Below, one piece after another: positions 12,501-23,848 of a stretch of DNA of 64,000 bases. Origin of the DNA: Sabethes cyaneus (taxonomy: Eukaryota > Arthropoda > Insecta > Diptera > Culicidae); assembly GCF_943734655.1 (NCBI RefSeq), contig NC_071355.1, forward strand, positions 14,488,768 through 14,552,767, written 5' to 3'. The number at the start of each line of letters is the position of its first letter. Position 1 is the stretch's first letter. The translations under genes and the position numbers were made by a program. Under the pieces are notes generated by a model, which ran no database searches, was not told the DNA's origin, and worked only from the letters and a program-made list of their open reading frames with translations.

Positions 12501-12676
12501 AGCGACCATGATAATATTAAAATGACAGCAGTTTCCGTAGTTGTGCAGCATATGCGCATTAAATTTTATCGTGCATGTTGTTAAAGTGGATAAAATCAAC
12601 GCGCCATCAAAATTTGGCAATTTTTGATAACTAGTTGTTATAACAAAATAAATGTATACAGTTAGTCAATCTCAAG
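8920..12676. repeat. Local duplication, copy A (contains fold-back insertion)
   Basis: From the pyrimidine tract (ACCTCTTTTTCTCAAATTAC, about 8929) through the segment containing AGCGTAGTCCCAAGTAACG and on to AGTCAATCTCAA (12676), the sequence matches 13160-14397 closely. Copy A has two extra blocks: about 50 bp near 9560-9610 and the 2.4 kb fold-back element at 9872-12274. The second copy shows the state before that insertion. Confidence 0.85.
9872..12274. mobile_element. 2.4-kb fold-back element at a TTAA target (piggyBac-like)
   Basis: The element is flanked by TTAA (9868-9871 and 12275-12278), and copy B of the surrounding duplication has one TTAA at 14049-14052 with nothing inserted. 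Its ends are inverted, CCTTCCTAGTGCATT and, reversed, CCTTCCTAATGCATT, followed by GGGTCGTTTTCGACCC close to the left end and again within both arms. The arms are very long, about 9872-10860 and 11290-12274, and in their best part nearly identical. Each arm holds about five units of roughly 152 bp (ATGGCCACTTC and CCGGAACATCCGGTA recur near 10200, 10350, 10505, 10660 and 10805). No transposase is present. TTAA duplication points to the piggyBac superfamily; the class assignment is inference. Confidence 0.85.
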
Positions 12677-12890
12677 TGGGACCTATCGCCATAATTTTGA
12701 AAATTCTCCTCCAGATTCATTTCATGTAAATTTATAGGCCTTTTTCGTAATTAATCCTTCGAAGTGATACCACTGAAGAGTTTCTGTGCTGAAAGAATTT
12801 TGAAATAATCATAGGTATAGAAAACACAGAATGGAATAAACCCTAACTATGCATTTTTTAGGTCCCACTTGCCCCGGTGTACCTTATATT
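12677..12890. mobile_element. Partial MITE with GGTCCCAC end
   Basis: GTGGGACCTAT at 12677 is answered by AGGTCCCACTTGCCCCGGTG near 12861-12880. The right terminus continues into GTACC, while the left one begins abruptly where duplication copy A stops. It is probably a truncated inverted-repeat element; no target duplication was found. Confidence 0.45.
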
Positions 12891-12934
12891 AATATTTTTT
12901 TGAAACGATGGTTCTACAATTGATGAAGGGATGA

Positions 12935-13149
12935 TAGGGGAAAGAAATGATTATTTGGTGAAGGAGGGGAATAGCGGAAAGGAAAGGAGGGGGGGGGGAC
13001 ATTGGTAGCTACGCTTGACTTGCACCTACCAGCATTGGACAAAAGGTAGGAGTCAAAAGGACTACTTGTCAAGCGTAGCTACCAATATCCCCCCCTCCTT
13101 TCCTTTCCGCTCTTCCCCTCCTTCACCAAATTTTCATTTCTTTCCCCTA
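12935..13149. mobile_element. 215-bp hairpin element with arms of about 85 bp
   Basis: TAGGGGAAAGAAATGA on the left is matched in reverse at the right end. The arms stay complementary through the GGAAAGGAGGGGGG run and AGCTACGCTTGAC, leaving a loop of about 45 bp around 13023-13067. The whole unit is nearly a perfect palindrome, lies between the two duplication copies and has no coding capacity. No target duplication was recognised. Confidence 0.75.
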
Positions 13150-14397
13150 CCGTCCTTTTATGGGCCTTGCCTCTTTATTTGACCTCTTTTTCTCAAATTA
13201 CTTGTTCTCGGTCTATTGTTCTCTCTTGCTATTATTCTTTTCCGTTTTGTTTTTTTTTTTTGTTCCTTTTTCCCTTTCTTGTTTCGTTTTCTTTCCCGTT
13301 TTCATGCGTACGTTTTTTTTTTCTTCTGTTTTTGTCCCCTTGCCTCTCTTTATATTTCGGTTTCCTTCCTTTTCTCTCTCGATTTTCCTTCTTCCTGCCA
13401 GCTGTCTTCTTTTGCTGTTCCGCTTTTGCTCTTTTCAGTATTAATTCTCCTCTTATTTTGCTCTTTTCTGTTCCGTTTTTCAGCTTTTTTTCCATCATCA
13501 GGCCCGTGTTTCCTCATTCTGTCTCTTCCGTCTCTGTCTCCCATCGGTCTCTTTTCTGTCCCGTTAATTCTTGTTCTATTTTTTTCATTTCCTCTTCATT
13601 TTGTCCTTATTTCCTTTATCGTTCTTCCTTCTTTTCTCCCATTTTTCGTCATTTCTCCTCCGTTTTCACAATTTTTTTTCAGTATCTACTTTTTTGGCTC
13701 GTTTCGTTCTCCGTTTTCTTTTTTCTATCGTGTTAGTACGGTTGTTGTCACGTTTTCCTTCGTGCTCTTTCCGTTTTTTTTTCTCCATGAGTGAATATGC
13801 TAAAAAAATTTAGTATATTTTCATAAGACACTATTTGCTCATACAGCGTAGTCCCAAGTAACGTTTCTAAGTGTTATTACGTTCCTACAGTGGTTCACAA
13901 GCTCAATTTCATAAAACCGCTAAAAAAAACTATGAACTCCACCAGAACTTTCTGATGACCGCTGTAAAACTGCCTTCCGACCAAGGAGCTCCCTCTTCAG
14001 ATGGTTTTTATAACCGCTTTAAGATTCAGGTTATAAACTTAAGACTACTTAAGTTGCGGTTCTACAGAGAGCAGCAACGAAACCGATTATTCCTTTCGTT
14101 GCGTGACAGCTTTCGCCATAATTGAACGAAGCTTTTCCCTACAAAGCTAGAAAGCATACAGCTTACTCTGGTAAAAAGCTAAATCTGTCAGTCAGCTTTG
14201 CCAACTTTACCATGATGCGACCATGATAACATTAAAATGACAGCAGTTTCCGTAGTTGTGTAGCATATGCGCATTAAATTTTATTGTGCATATTGACATG
14301 GGTGGATAAAATCATTGCGCCATCGAAATTTTGCATTTTTTGTGAACTAGTTATAAAATAAATAATAAAATAAATATATTCAGTGAGTCAATCTCAA
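13150..14397. repeat. Local duplication, copy B (empty site)
   Basis: This is the shorter copy of the duplication. It runs from the pyrimidine tract through AGCGTAGTCCCAAGTAACG (about 13846) to AGTCAATCTCAA (14397). At 14049-14052 the sequence reads ACTAC-TTAA-GTTGCGG, which is exactly the sequence interrupted in copy A. Smaller deletions relative to copy A occur near 14210. Confidence 0.85.
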
Positions 14398-14569
14398 TAT
14401 CCGGCTAAATCATTTAAGTGACTTCCTATGACTTGAAAACTGATTAAAAATAACTTTCTTTCTGCAACAAAATTTTTGTTTGCAAGCTGAAAATAATACT
14501 CGAATATAGCAATATGGCCTCACATAAAAAACTGATTTCGGTGTTGAACTGTAATATTCTTCATGTTGG

Positions 14570-15060
14570 GGCCCTGTAGACGCAAGTTTACCGAGTCCGC
14601 CTTAACAAGCGACTGGTCGTGGGCTCGAATCTTAGTACAACCAGGGCATTCGATGTTAAGTGACTTTAGCATGGGTTTATTCCACATTCTTCCTACTGCA
14701 TTGTGCGTTTTCCTAACAATGGAGCCTCCAGCCAGGGCAAGTTATAAGAGTGGTACTTGCTAGAGGTGCGAATGAAGGCTCTCGTTCAAAGGCAAATTAT
14801 AACTTGGTTCACTACCTGGTTCTAGGAACGAGATTGTTAATGCAAAAGTAGTAAGGAACACATACACATATGCACACACTGTCACTTTGTACTGAACTCT
14901 GCCTTACCGACCATGAAGCCTGCAGCCAGAGCTGGTTATAAGAATGATACTTGCTCGAGGTGTGAATGAAGCCTCTAGTCCAAGAACAAATTATAACTAG
15001 TCACCGCACTTCCTGGCTCTAGAGCTAGATTGGTTGAAATGTAGAACGAAGCGTAGAAGG
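14570..15060. repeat. Dispersed repeat with imperfect internal duplication and B-box-like motif
   Basis: A GTGGGCTCGAATC stretch (about 14619-14631) resembles an RNA polymerase III B box, as in tRNA-derived SINEs, but no convincing A box was found. Two related modules follow: one at about 14720 (CCAGGGCAAGTTATAAGAGT and TACTTGCTAGAGGTGCGAATG) and one at about 14915 (TACTTGCTCGAGGTGTGAATG). A third relative lies at 60560-60730. It is best called a dispersed repeat; SINE origin is only a possibility. Confidence 0.5.
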
Positions 15061-15061
15061 G

Positions 15062-15450
15062 GTGAAAAATACCGACACTTTAAGCACGGATAATAAGCAG
15101 TTCGCTCACTCCATAGCAATACTGCAAAAATATCGAAGTGCGGAACAACACCTCGATGATATCACAATGGATCAAAATGCTGGTCGTACTGATAATATCC
15201 ATACAAGAAAAAAAAATCTTCATAATGGCAGCAATAAATCATTTTTTTCTGTTTTGCTTGTTTCTGACTCTGTCGCGGTCCTACGTAAATATTTTTGTAA
15301 AATGAACAAGCATTTGGTGAGGATGGTAAACTGGATGACACCGGAGACTTTAGATATGAGGTCAAAAATATATTGGGTCGGCCAATGGCAGGTGGGCCTT
15401 CAGCCCACACTCTCTCGACTGGTACCCGAGTGTTTTTACAATTAAACTAC
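15062..15450. repeat. Dispersed repeat related to 48790-48900
   Basis: The text around 15060-15200 (cycles of GATATCACAATGGATCAAAA and TGCTGGTCGTACTGATAA) resembles GATATCGCAATAGATCAACA and TACTGGTCGCAGTGATGA near 48840-48880 in the last intron. An open frame of 127 codons (15062-15445) spans it but has no known motif, so I treat it as repeat sequence. Confidence 0.4.
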
Positions 15451-16003
15451 TGTCGCACGCTTCTCATAAGATAGTCTCATATCTAATTTTGTCCGTCCAG
15501 TCTTCCAGTGTGTGCGTGTATGGAATGGAATGGACACGAAATCGAACTTTATATTGTACTTAAAGTACTTAAAATCAAAGTTAAAATCAGACTTGGGAAT
15601 GAACATGAAATTAGACTTGAAAATGAACTCAAAGCAAGAATTGAATTTGGGTATAAATAGGATTCAAATTGCAATTCGAAATTGAATTGAATCTGAAACT
15701 AGACTTAAAGTTGGACTTGTTGTTGTTTACTACATATTTTTTTTAAAATTGGTCTCTCGAGGTCAGCAAGGAAGCGTAAATATGCTGTCAATATGTACCA
15801 AAAAGCACCCCATAAATTACATATTTCGATAGGAAATTAAAACTTTCCGTATTCCTTCGCCTGCAAGCTGCAACAAACATTTAATAGCCCCTCCATAACG
15901 ACAGAGAAATGTCGGCCAACAAGTTTGCAGCTCAAATGACATAATCTAAAAATGTGGACATCATTTTCAACCAAATTAAACTTACCGGAAAATCAGCAAT
16001 TTA

Positions 16004-16034
16004 GTCTCTCTCTCTCTCTATCTCACACACAAGG
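16004..16034. repeat. CT/CA microsatellite upstream of a splice acceptor
   Basis: A TCTCTCTCTCTCTC run changes into CTCACACACA about 65 bases before the futsch exon at 16097. It could vary in length between individuals and lies in the region where splice-factor binding is expected, but it is not itself the polypyrimidine tract of that acceptor. Confidence 0.7.
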
Positions 16035-16096
16035 TCAGGGGCAAGCCGTTAATTTTCTCCTTTCGTTCTGTGCTTCGGTGCTCTTTTTTTTTGCAG

Positions 16097-16269
16097 GTGA
16101 ACGGCTGATTCAGTACGCGAGCGAAAATCTGGTCACGGAGATTCTAATCCATCCGCAGATCAACACCTTCATCCAGTGTATACGGAATCTGCTGAGCAGC
16201 TTCACCCGGCATCGGCACATCATTCACACCGGGTACACCTTTGCCGCCAACGGATCCTGGGTACTGCAG
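16097..16269 (+). CDS. futsch: futsch (MAP1-like) exon, N-terminal conserved region part 1
   Basis: This exon encodes 57 residues beginning ERLIQYASENLVTEILIHP and ending NGSWVLQ. It aligns with the conserved N-terminal region of insect Futsch and vertebrate MAP1B, cytoplasmic microtubule-binding proteins of axons, dendrites and neuromuscular synapses. The acceptor is TTTTTTTTTTGCAG (ending 16096), so the exon starts with the last two bases of a Gly codon. The donor is CAG/GTAAGC, leaving phase 0, which fits the next exon starting at GAT 35431. In known Futsch the residues before ERL belong to the conserved N-terminus. That upstream exon, and the start codon, were not found in bases 1-16096, so the 5' part of the gene presumably lies outside the window. 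Confidence 0.93.
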
Positions 16270-16785
16270 GTAAGCACGTATGATACTAAATGCTATACTA
16301 CATGACCACATGCTGATGGCTGATGCTGTGGGTGCTGCCGCCGATAAGTAATTGCCTTCGTTGAACGACGGAAGTCGTTTCCGTTTACCTGCAGATTCGA
16401 GAAGAGATATGATGTGATTATCGACAGGAAATTATACCTGAAGCAGGAAAGCGGAAAATTGAAACTCTCGACATGACCTCCATCAATGTCAGCATTGATT
16501 GAGTGCGCCAAAACTCCGCAAGGCTATCATTAGGGTTACACTCGAATGAAAAAACACGTCAGCATTTTTTAAATAGTAAGATTATATCCCCATTACGGTA
16601 GTTGAAGATAAATGAAACTGCTGCCTTTTAGGAGTGTAAATTGAAGTATCATAAATCACTCTCACCAGGGCGCGGCAGGACATGAAAAGCTGCTTTAGTT
16701 TGCACCCTGAAATGTTGGCACAGGATCACCAGCAGCAGCTTCTGGGCATTACACCACTTAGACGACAGTGACATTCTAAAGGCTC

Positions 16786-16820
16786 TCGTCGTCGTTGTCG
16801 TCGTCGTCGTCGCTGTAGCT
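16786..16820. repeat. GTC trinucleotide microsatellite
   Basis: An imperfect run of GTC (TCGTCGTCGTTGTCGTCG and onward) lies in the intron, about 500 bases after the exon. It is non-coding in the futsch transcript. Confidence 0.8.
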
Positions 16821-18204
16821 GCCGCATCCAGGGAGGCAGCAATGTGGGAGCTTTTCGTGGGGGGAACAATGGGAAGAAAGCGAACACGATTGCACCCATC
16901 ATGAAGCCATTCACACAGTGTTCTCTAATTCTTTTTCAATCTACTTCTCCGTTCTCAGGCAGACTACTGTAGGTTGATTGGATGTTGAAGTTTTAAACTA
17001 GCGTGAAGTAGGGGGGGGGGAAGTGAGCGGGGCTAGGTGTATTCCGGCTCCTCCGCTTCTTTCAATGGTCCACCGAACCGGAATGGAACAAGACATTCTA
17101 CACTATTCGGTGAGAATAACGGCAAATGCCTCACCACCGCCCGATGGAAGCTGGAAGTAGATTATTCTATCGGAGCAAATCGTGCAATGCTACGGAAGCA
17201 CTCTCCTGGCGCCTGACACCAGGAGGGAATAATTGGGTTTTGCATTAAGAATGAGACGACAACCATTTGGAAGTGGAAAACAGCTTGCCAAATGTCAACA
17301 AATTACAGCCAGCGAGCAGAAACCTGAAGACGTTTAATGTATTTTTGTTGTGCGAGTTGAGAGCCTCCGGGATTGTTTGCCGAAAATTTCACTCACAGGA
17401 TTTTGAACATAGGAATATTTGCACAGGCTATTGAGAATTGCTGTTTTGCAGTTGGTTTTAACTTTTAAAGCTGCATGTGTACGAAAAAGTTAACTTTTTC
17501 AGGACTATTGCGTCCTACCTCGTACAAGGTCGCGGACATTTTACTCCGTTACTACGTTTCACTACCGTTTACTCTGACTATTCAACTAGACACGGCAAAA
17601 AATGCAATAAGATGCAACGCACAAAAGAACTCTTCGACTAGCGACTCAAACGAACATCCAACTACCAACAAAGGAGTTTCAAATAAATCCTCTTATATTG
17701 AACAATGAACATCTGACAGGGAAAAGACATGACTTTAACCGGTTATTCAATAGTTATAACAGCATATCGTAGTGAATAGTAACGTGGAGAGCCTAGCACT
17801 TGAAAGTGCTCCAATACTCTTTTGCACAATTGATTTCAAATTGCAATACATATAGAGAAAACAGAGGTGTTACAGGTCCTTCAGCAACAATGGGAAAACA
17901 GCCTATAGTAACTCAAGCTAAAATATATAAAATATGTGCTCTACCCTTAGTTTCTGTTTGAACTTTAGTATCAAACCTTATGAAGTTGAGGAGGACGACA
18001 TGGGCGTCAGTTTTTTGTCTGTATTTTTAGTAGTGAGAAATACCTGTTAAACCCATTTTGTTTCAAGCTCAGAGACAAACTGTAAAGCATGCCACAATAA
18101 ATTTGGCAAAATATGGACTAAAAAGTGTAAGCAAAAACTAGCATTAATTTCGATCTTTGTACCGAATTCGAACACAACACAGCCTAGAATTACTTAAAAT
18201 CATT

Positions 18205-18543
18205 GTGAGCTCAGCTTAGATACGATACTACTTGCTCTCGCATCACATCTTTATTGATTTCAAGGCAGCGCACGATACAGTCGATCGAGACCAGCTACGG
18301 CAGATAATGCACGAACTTGGTTTTCCGTATAAACTGACGCAACTGCTCAGAGCTACATTGGATCGAGTGATGTGTTTCGTGCGCCTCTCGGGGATACTTT
18401 CAAATCCCTTTGAGACACGGCAAGGTTTGAGAAAAAAAAACTTTTCAACAACTGCACCGGCTCCACGATCAGGACTTACATTTCGACCTGGTTGAAAGTG
18501 CGTTACAACTTCTGAGACGGCTGGGAAATTGCCGACGAGTGAC
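18205..18543 (+). pseudogene. LINE reverse transcriptase fragment (left half)
   Basis: The translation from about 18232 reads HHIFIDFKAAHDTVDRDQLR, then HELGFPYKLTQLL and FVRLSGILSNPFETRQGLR. This is the conserved palm block of a non-LTR reverse transcriptase, in which FIDFKAAYD carries the first catalytic Asp. The frame then shifts, and the fragment is cut at 18543 by the hAT-like element. The continuation (DRVDK-like) resumes after 22763. It is a dead fragment. Confidence 0.75.
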
Positions 18544-18970
18544 TAGGGCTGTCTAACCGGTAGTACCGGTAGTACCGAAACCGGTAATACCGGCCAATTT
18601 TTGGATACCGAAATACCGGTTTTAAAAAGGCAAAAAACCGGTATTTCCGGTATTTTCTAATCAGAACTAAATATGATAGAAGATTATAAAACTCTGAGAA
18701 AATCAACTTGGTGTTAATGCAGACGAGATTCTTCGACTACTAACAATGAAGAGAGTGTAATGGTGGGTCAAATAATTATTGCTCTTGAACCCGTTTAAGG
18801 CGCAGGAGAGCATCTTTGCTGTAAAAATGTGAAACATTTGTATGAGCCAGACGTCGAGTTTCAATTTATTTCTGAACAACTTGATATTTAAAAGCCACAA
18901 AATTATTCGAAGCTCTCAAATAACGAATTTAGGAAACAAGATCAGGGCCCAGAAACGTCACTTACAATAG

Positions 18971-21028
18971 TAGGGTAAGAACCCCACAATTCGCCCCTAC
19001 CCCAGAATTCGCCCTCCCATTGGTATTCCCGTGATTTAACTCAATATATAGTTGAATTATAAGTTGTTAGTTTAATTTATATTCAATTTAACTCAGTTTT
19101 CAGTTATTTGAATAGAATTCGTTGTGCTGTTTTATGTATTTTAATGATTTAATGTCGTTTGAAAAATAGGTATTGTATTTGAGACGCGATTTTTCCATTC
19201 TCAAGAACGAGCACGAAAAATAAAATTGTGGAAAAGTAATGGAAAATCGTATCTTTCTGCACTTTTTTCGCATCAATTTGGTTATATCTGTTTCAAATTT
19301 CATAATTGTGCTTTTGTTTTATTATTTTATCGCAATTCTGCTGAAAATAGAACATAAATGCACTGGGCGAAAACTGGGTATTGTAAATCATATGAGTTCC
19401 AAAATTCGCCCGGGTCGAATCTGTATATACTTAACCGAACTTACTGCGTGAACCAGTTTTCGCCCTCATCTATCAAATACATGCAAATATGCCACACATA
19501 AGCAAAAGCAAGTCACAATCGATTAGTTTGTTCGCTGATTTATGTTTATCAAAATGGTGAGTGAAAGTATCGAATAAATAATATTTTGATGCAGAAAGCA
19601 CATCATATCTTCATTTGAATTCATCTAACAAAAGAATTACCTGCTAAACATGGGCTAATGGGGTTTCTACCAAACGAAATGTTCCAAGTGTTTTAGCAAT
19701 AATCGACATCGAAATTGATAATAAGATTAAAACCGCACGAATTAATAAGACGCGCATAATATTCTCAAAAATCACAATTTTTCTTGTCATGAGAATAAAT
19801 CTGACTATTGAAAAATCACACGAAAAATCCGTCTACTATTTTAAAGCATCTAAGCGTAATAAAATTGTTGTCATGGATAAAACTTTGAAAAGTATTTAAT
19901 GTGCAATGCAGACAACAAAGAAATAATCGTAGTGATAAAATAGAATATTTCGATAATATCATGGAAACTCTAATATCTCAGCATTACAAACCCGGTCTAA
20001 CCAAAAATGTTAGTTAAGAATTCCAAGTTAAGTCAAAAAATATCCTAGTTGAGTAGGTAAGATGAGTATGCTTAGCAGTTGCCAGGAATATTTAATACAT
20101 TAAACCGGCATACCCATTTACAGACAGTGATTTACTAAACAATTTTTTTTCTTCATTTTTTTATTGACTATATAGCAGTTAAGCTTAGTTATTTCTTGGG
20201 GAAGAGGTTAGGTTGTAGACTCGAGTCTCACCTTCGATTAGTCAATATATATTGCCGAATATCAAGATTTTCCAGTTCATCTAATTTTTTATTGTTCACA
20301 GTAAACATTTACTCTTTCCCAAAAAATTACTAAACAATGATATAAGTAATCATTAAGGTTATTTAAATCCTTTAAAATAAACATTGTACCATTCTGTAGG
20401 CACTGAATTGTATTTATTCGCCCACATATCAATAGTGAAAATGAATTCCACAAAGGACCAGAAAAAGCACCAACAGGACCATTCATTTTAAATATCTTTG
20501 ACGAGTGTCAAAAGCCTTATTTTACTGCAATGAAAATAAACATTTAGTAAAAACCCACCTTCTCTGTGTTTTTTAGTTTTACTGAATCAGGTATCAGGAG
20601 GTGATCATGATTAGTTTATTTCAATTTAGATTTACATTTAACGAATTCCTGATACAAATTGATTGCCATATTAATCACTGAATAGACATAATCTTAACGT
20701 TAAATAATAGTAACAACAATTCTAATAAAATAATTGAGGTTATTTGGGAAATTTGCAACAAATAACAAGTGGGCGAAATTTGGGTCACATGGGGGACGAA
20801 TTTTGGATCGCTATGGGCGAAATGTGGTACTAGAGGTTCCTGCTCAAAATTAGGTCTTTTGCTATCAAATTTCAATTTTCGCGACTCCGAATAGCCAAAA
20901 TAGATAGAATATTAATATACAGTCATACTTGTCTGAGTTCAGGGCTGATTTTATAATAATATGGCGATTTATTCATTTTACAGCATAAAAACCTGATAAA
21001 AGGGGCGAATTCTGGGGTCGTTACCCTA
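18971..21028. mobile_element. TA-GGGTAA element nested in the hAT-like element
   Basis: The left end reads TAGGGTAAGAACCCCACAAT and the right end in reverse TAGGGTAACGACCCCAGAAT, both continuing into TCGCCCC. The inverted repeats are about 28 bp. The TA at each end may be the target duplication. Scattered internal copies of AATTCGCCC and GGGCGAA lie near both ends. The open frames inside show no transposase motif. The terminus resembles that of the element at 28331-32971. Confidence 0.75.
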
Positions 21029-21406
21029 CATTGTTATTCAACTATGAAGTAATGAAGCTTCAGTTTCAACTGAATCAGCGCCCCTTCAATCAGCGTCATT
21101 GAAACGATTTTTACTTCATCATGACGACCGATTTAAAAATTTCATTTGTATTTATCTATCAAATATTCAGAAAAAGGACTACTGAATGCAATTGAATTGA
21201 TTTTGAGTAACATTTCCTACCGTTTAACGCATACTATGATTAACCTACTCAACATCGACAAATCGCGCCTGACTGTCAATTGGCGTCATTTGACACAGTC
21301 ACTAGCTTCAACTGAAGTTTGCTTGAAACGTTCTGTTCAACAAATGAAATAAGTCGCTTCATGTGTGAAGCGAAGGTAAGAGAAAGTCAGCTTTATTTAT
21401 TTGTTT

Positions 21407-22071
21407 CGACAATGCACTATGGGCAAAAACGAGAGAAAAAACGAACGCAATTAACATACGGCCTGCAGGCTTATAAAATATAGGTGATTTTATGTAAAAT
21501 TTTCCGGAGAATCGCGTGGTGCCCACACCTTTCCTGTTTGATATCGGAAAGTGCCCCATTTTGCACATTTTCCCATATTTTTAACATTTTTCACCCATAT
21601 TGGATTATGGGTTTTGAGAAAACAAACAGCAAAACATTACTAATTTTGTGCAAAAAAGTCCGCTGAATCGAATAGGGCTTATCTCATTTATTTTAGAGCA
21701 CATTAATTTTTTTGGTTGAATTCCCCTTTGATCGGTTTGATAACGGGAGCTGCACCAGAAAAAATAATGTGCTCTAAAATAAATGAGATAAGCCCTATTC
21801 GATTCAGCGGACTTTTTTACACAAAATTGGCAGATTTTTGCGGTTTGTTTTCTCAAAACCTTGCTTACAATAGTCCAATAAGGGTGAAAAATGTTAAAAA
21901 TAGGGGAAAATGTGCAAAATGGTGCACTTCCCGATGACAAACAGGAAAGGGGTGGGCACCACGCAATTCTCAGGAAAATTTTACATAAGATCACCTATAT
22001 TTTATAAGCCTGCAGGCCGTATCTTAATTGCGTCCATTTTTTCTCTCGTTTTTGCCCATAGTGCAATGTCG
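21407..22071. mobile_element. 665-bp fold-back MITE (GCACTATGGGC ends)
   Basis: The left arm starts CGACAATGCACTATGGGC and the right arm ends with its inverse, GCCCATAGTGCAATGTCG. Complementarity runs over some 300 bases per arm, with a centre of about 60 bases around 21710-21760. The overlapping open frames on both strands here (for example 21605-21994) are mirror images produced by the fold-back. Confidence 0.85.
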
Positions 22072-23151
22072 GGCCCTGATCAGAATACGGGGATCTTTGA
22101 GCTTTTTGAGCATTCTTGTAATCAAAGGATCTGCCAGGAAAGAATTTGGAATATTTTCCAAGTCTTTCGAGCGATACCTTGATTAAACAAGGAGATGAAA
22201 TCTGCATCCCACTATCTTCGAATAGTGGGAATGATAACAGAGAAGAGAGGATATCTGTGAAGTATTATGAAGAGGATGACGCTATGCAAGAGTTCCGGTT
22301 TGGGGATGGAGGAAAAATTCGTGATGAGACTGTAGGAGACCGGGGCATTAATTATGCTGTAAACTACAATACAAAATATTTGTAAATCATTAAAAACGAG
22401 TTTCCCTACTTTAAATTTAGAGAAATGGAAGGAAAATTCCTGATGCGCTTAGAGCCGTTCGTCAGACATCGATGAAAGTGGTAGTTTTTTCAATTGTTGG
22501 AAACGTTGGTAATAAAATTCGTTCTAGTAAGGGAAATAAATAGCTTAGTGTATTATATCTGCTTAAATTCTACTTTGATAAGCAACAATATTGAAGCTAA
22601 AGTTTGAAAATAAAAAGATTTACTGAAAAACATCGACATTTCTATTGATTTCGAATAATCTGCCAATACCGGTATTTTACCGGTATTACCGGTATTTTCT
22701 ACGCCAATACCGAAATACCGGTTTTCACCAAAAGCGCCCAATACCGACAGCCCTACGAGTGACCCAAGATAGAGTTGATAAATAATAAAAAAAATGAACA
22801 ACTGGTTTAGAGACAGAATGGAACGTGACAAATATTCACACGATAGGCACGATATAGAAACAATTGAGTATAAAATAGAGTTAAGAAGAAATCAAAATTA
22901 CGCACCAAACCAAAAGAAGACAACAAGCAGATAATTCTGTGAAACACAAATCAGAAGAAATAAAGTTGATCCCAAATTGTAAGCAAAACAAAACCTAGAA
23001 TAAGGTTTCAATATCCTGTAATTTTTAATCTGATTTCTTGGCAATTTTTTCTTCTTTTTCGCGACTTGCCGCCAAAATTAATTTTTAAACAACAATTAAC
23101 GGATTATGAATCAACTTTTTCCGGTCAAATTCTAATATTATACTCGTAATG

Positions 23152-23425
23152 GGTCCTATTACGAAAGTGACGTCGTGTGTCACTTTGCTCGACTAGTTGA
23201 CACTGTTGGTATTATATAAGTCACAAGCGAGACGAGACTGTCAGCAAATGACAAGTGAGTTTGCTTCGTTTTGGCCATGCAATATGCCGCTACCCGAGCA
23301 AGGTTTGACATCAAAAGTATATCAAAATTATTACATATTCTGCTGTTGATATGAACTAGAAATCATGTTTGTGTATCAAATTTTGTTTTCAATTTGCTCG
23401 TACATGACTGCCATAATAGGGTCCT
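23152..23425. mobile_element. Possible MITE (GGGTCCTATTA / TAATAGGGTCC ends)
   Basis: GGGTCCTATTACG at about 23153 and CATAATAGGGTCC at about 23413 form imperfect inverted ends around a non-coding segment of about 270 bases. The terminal repeat is short and no target duplication was seen. Confidence 0.35.
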
Positions 23426-23848
23426 CTATAACTAATAAAACCTAACCGGAAGGTTTCTTATTACTTCTTCATTCTAAAATAAGTTTATTATCTGGTGGAT
23501 CTCCACTTCTGGTTCACACAGATTCTTTCATTTTTTTTGCGAATTCTCGTGTAACTTTTCAGAAGGTTGCAAGTAACTGCAACAAAGTGATTCTTTCCGT
23601 CTCTTCTCTCTTCCGCTTGTTACGGTGACTCAAATACCCTTTCCCTTGAATGCATCTGCTTTACATACATTGGTTGCAGGTTTTTTTTATGGGAGCCTGA
23701 ACCACTGCGACCATTAGTTAGATCTATTGTGGTACATTCCGAGTTGCTGTTTGCATAACCAGTTCGTTCCATCACTATGCGTCAGAGTCAGGGGAAATGA
23801 ATTTGCATTTCCCCCCAAGAAGGTATGACTTCCTTAATGAATTTCTCA

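Larger units (their letters stand above)
18544..22755. mobile_element. 4.2-kb hAT-like element with perfect 8-bp target duplication
   Basis: The termini are the perfect 10-bp inverted repeat TAGGGCTGTC and GACAGCCCTA. They are flanked by the identical octamer CGAGTGAC at 18536-18543 and 22756-22763. The subterminal regions are packed with ACCGGT and TACCGGTA words on both sides (18556-18660 and 22665-22735). These are hAT-superfamily hallmarks. No transposase frame is visible. The element has grown by internal insertions at 18971-21028 and 21407-22071, and it interrupts a LINE reverse transcriptase fragment. Confidence 0.88.

Noticed and set aside
14615..14640. Possible tRNA gene suggested by GGGCTCGAATC
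   Set aside because: Only a B-box-like motif; no cloverleaf stems or anticodon arm could be drawn around it.
21605..22182. Overlapping open frames on both strands of up to 129 codons
   Set aside because: Produced by the fold-back MITE at 21407-22071; mirror images without domains.
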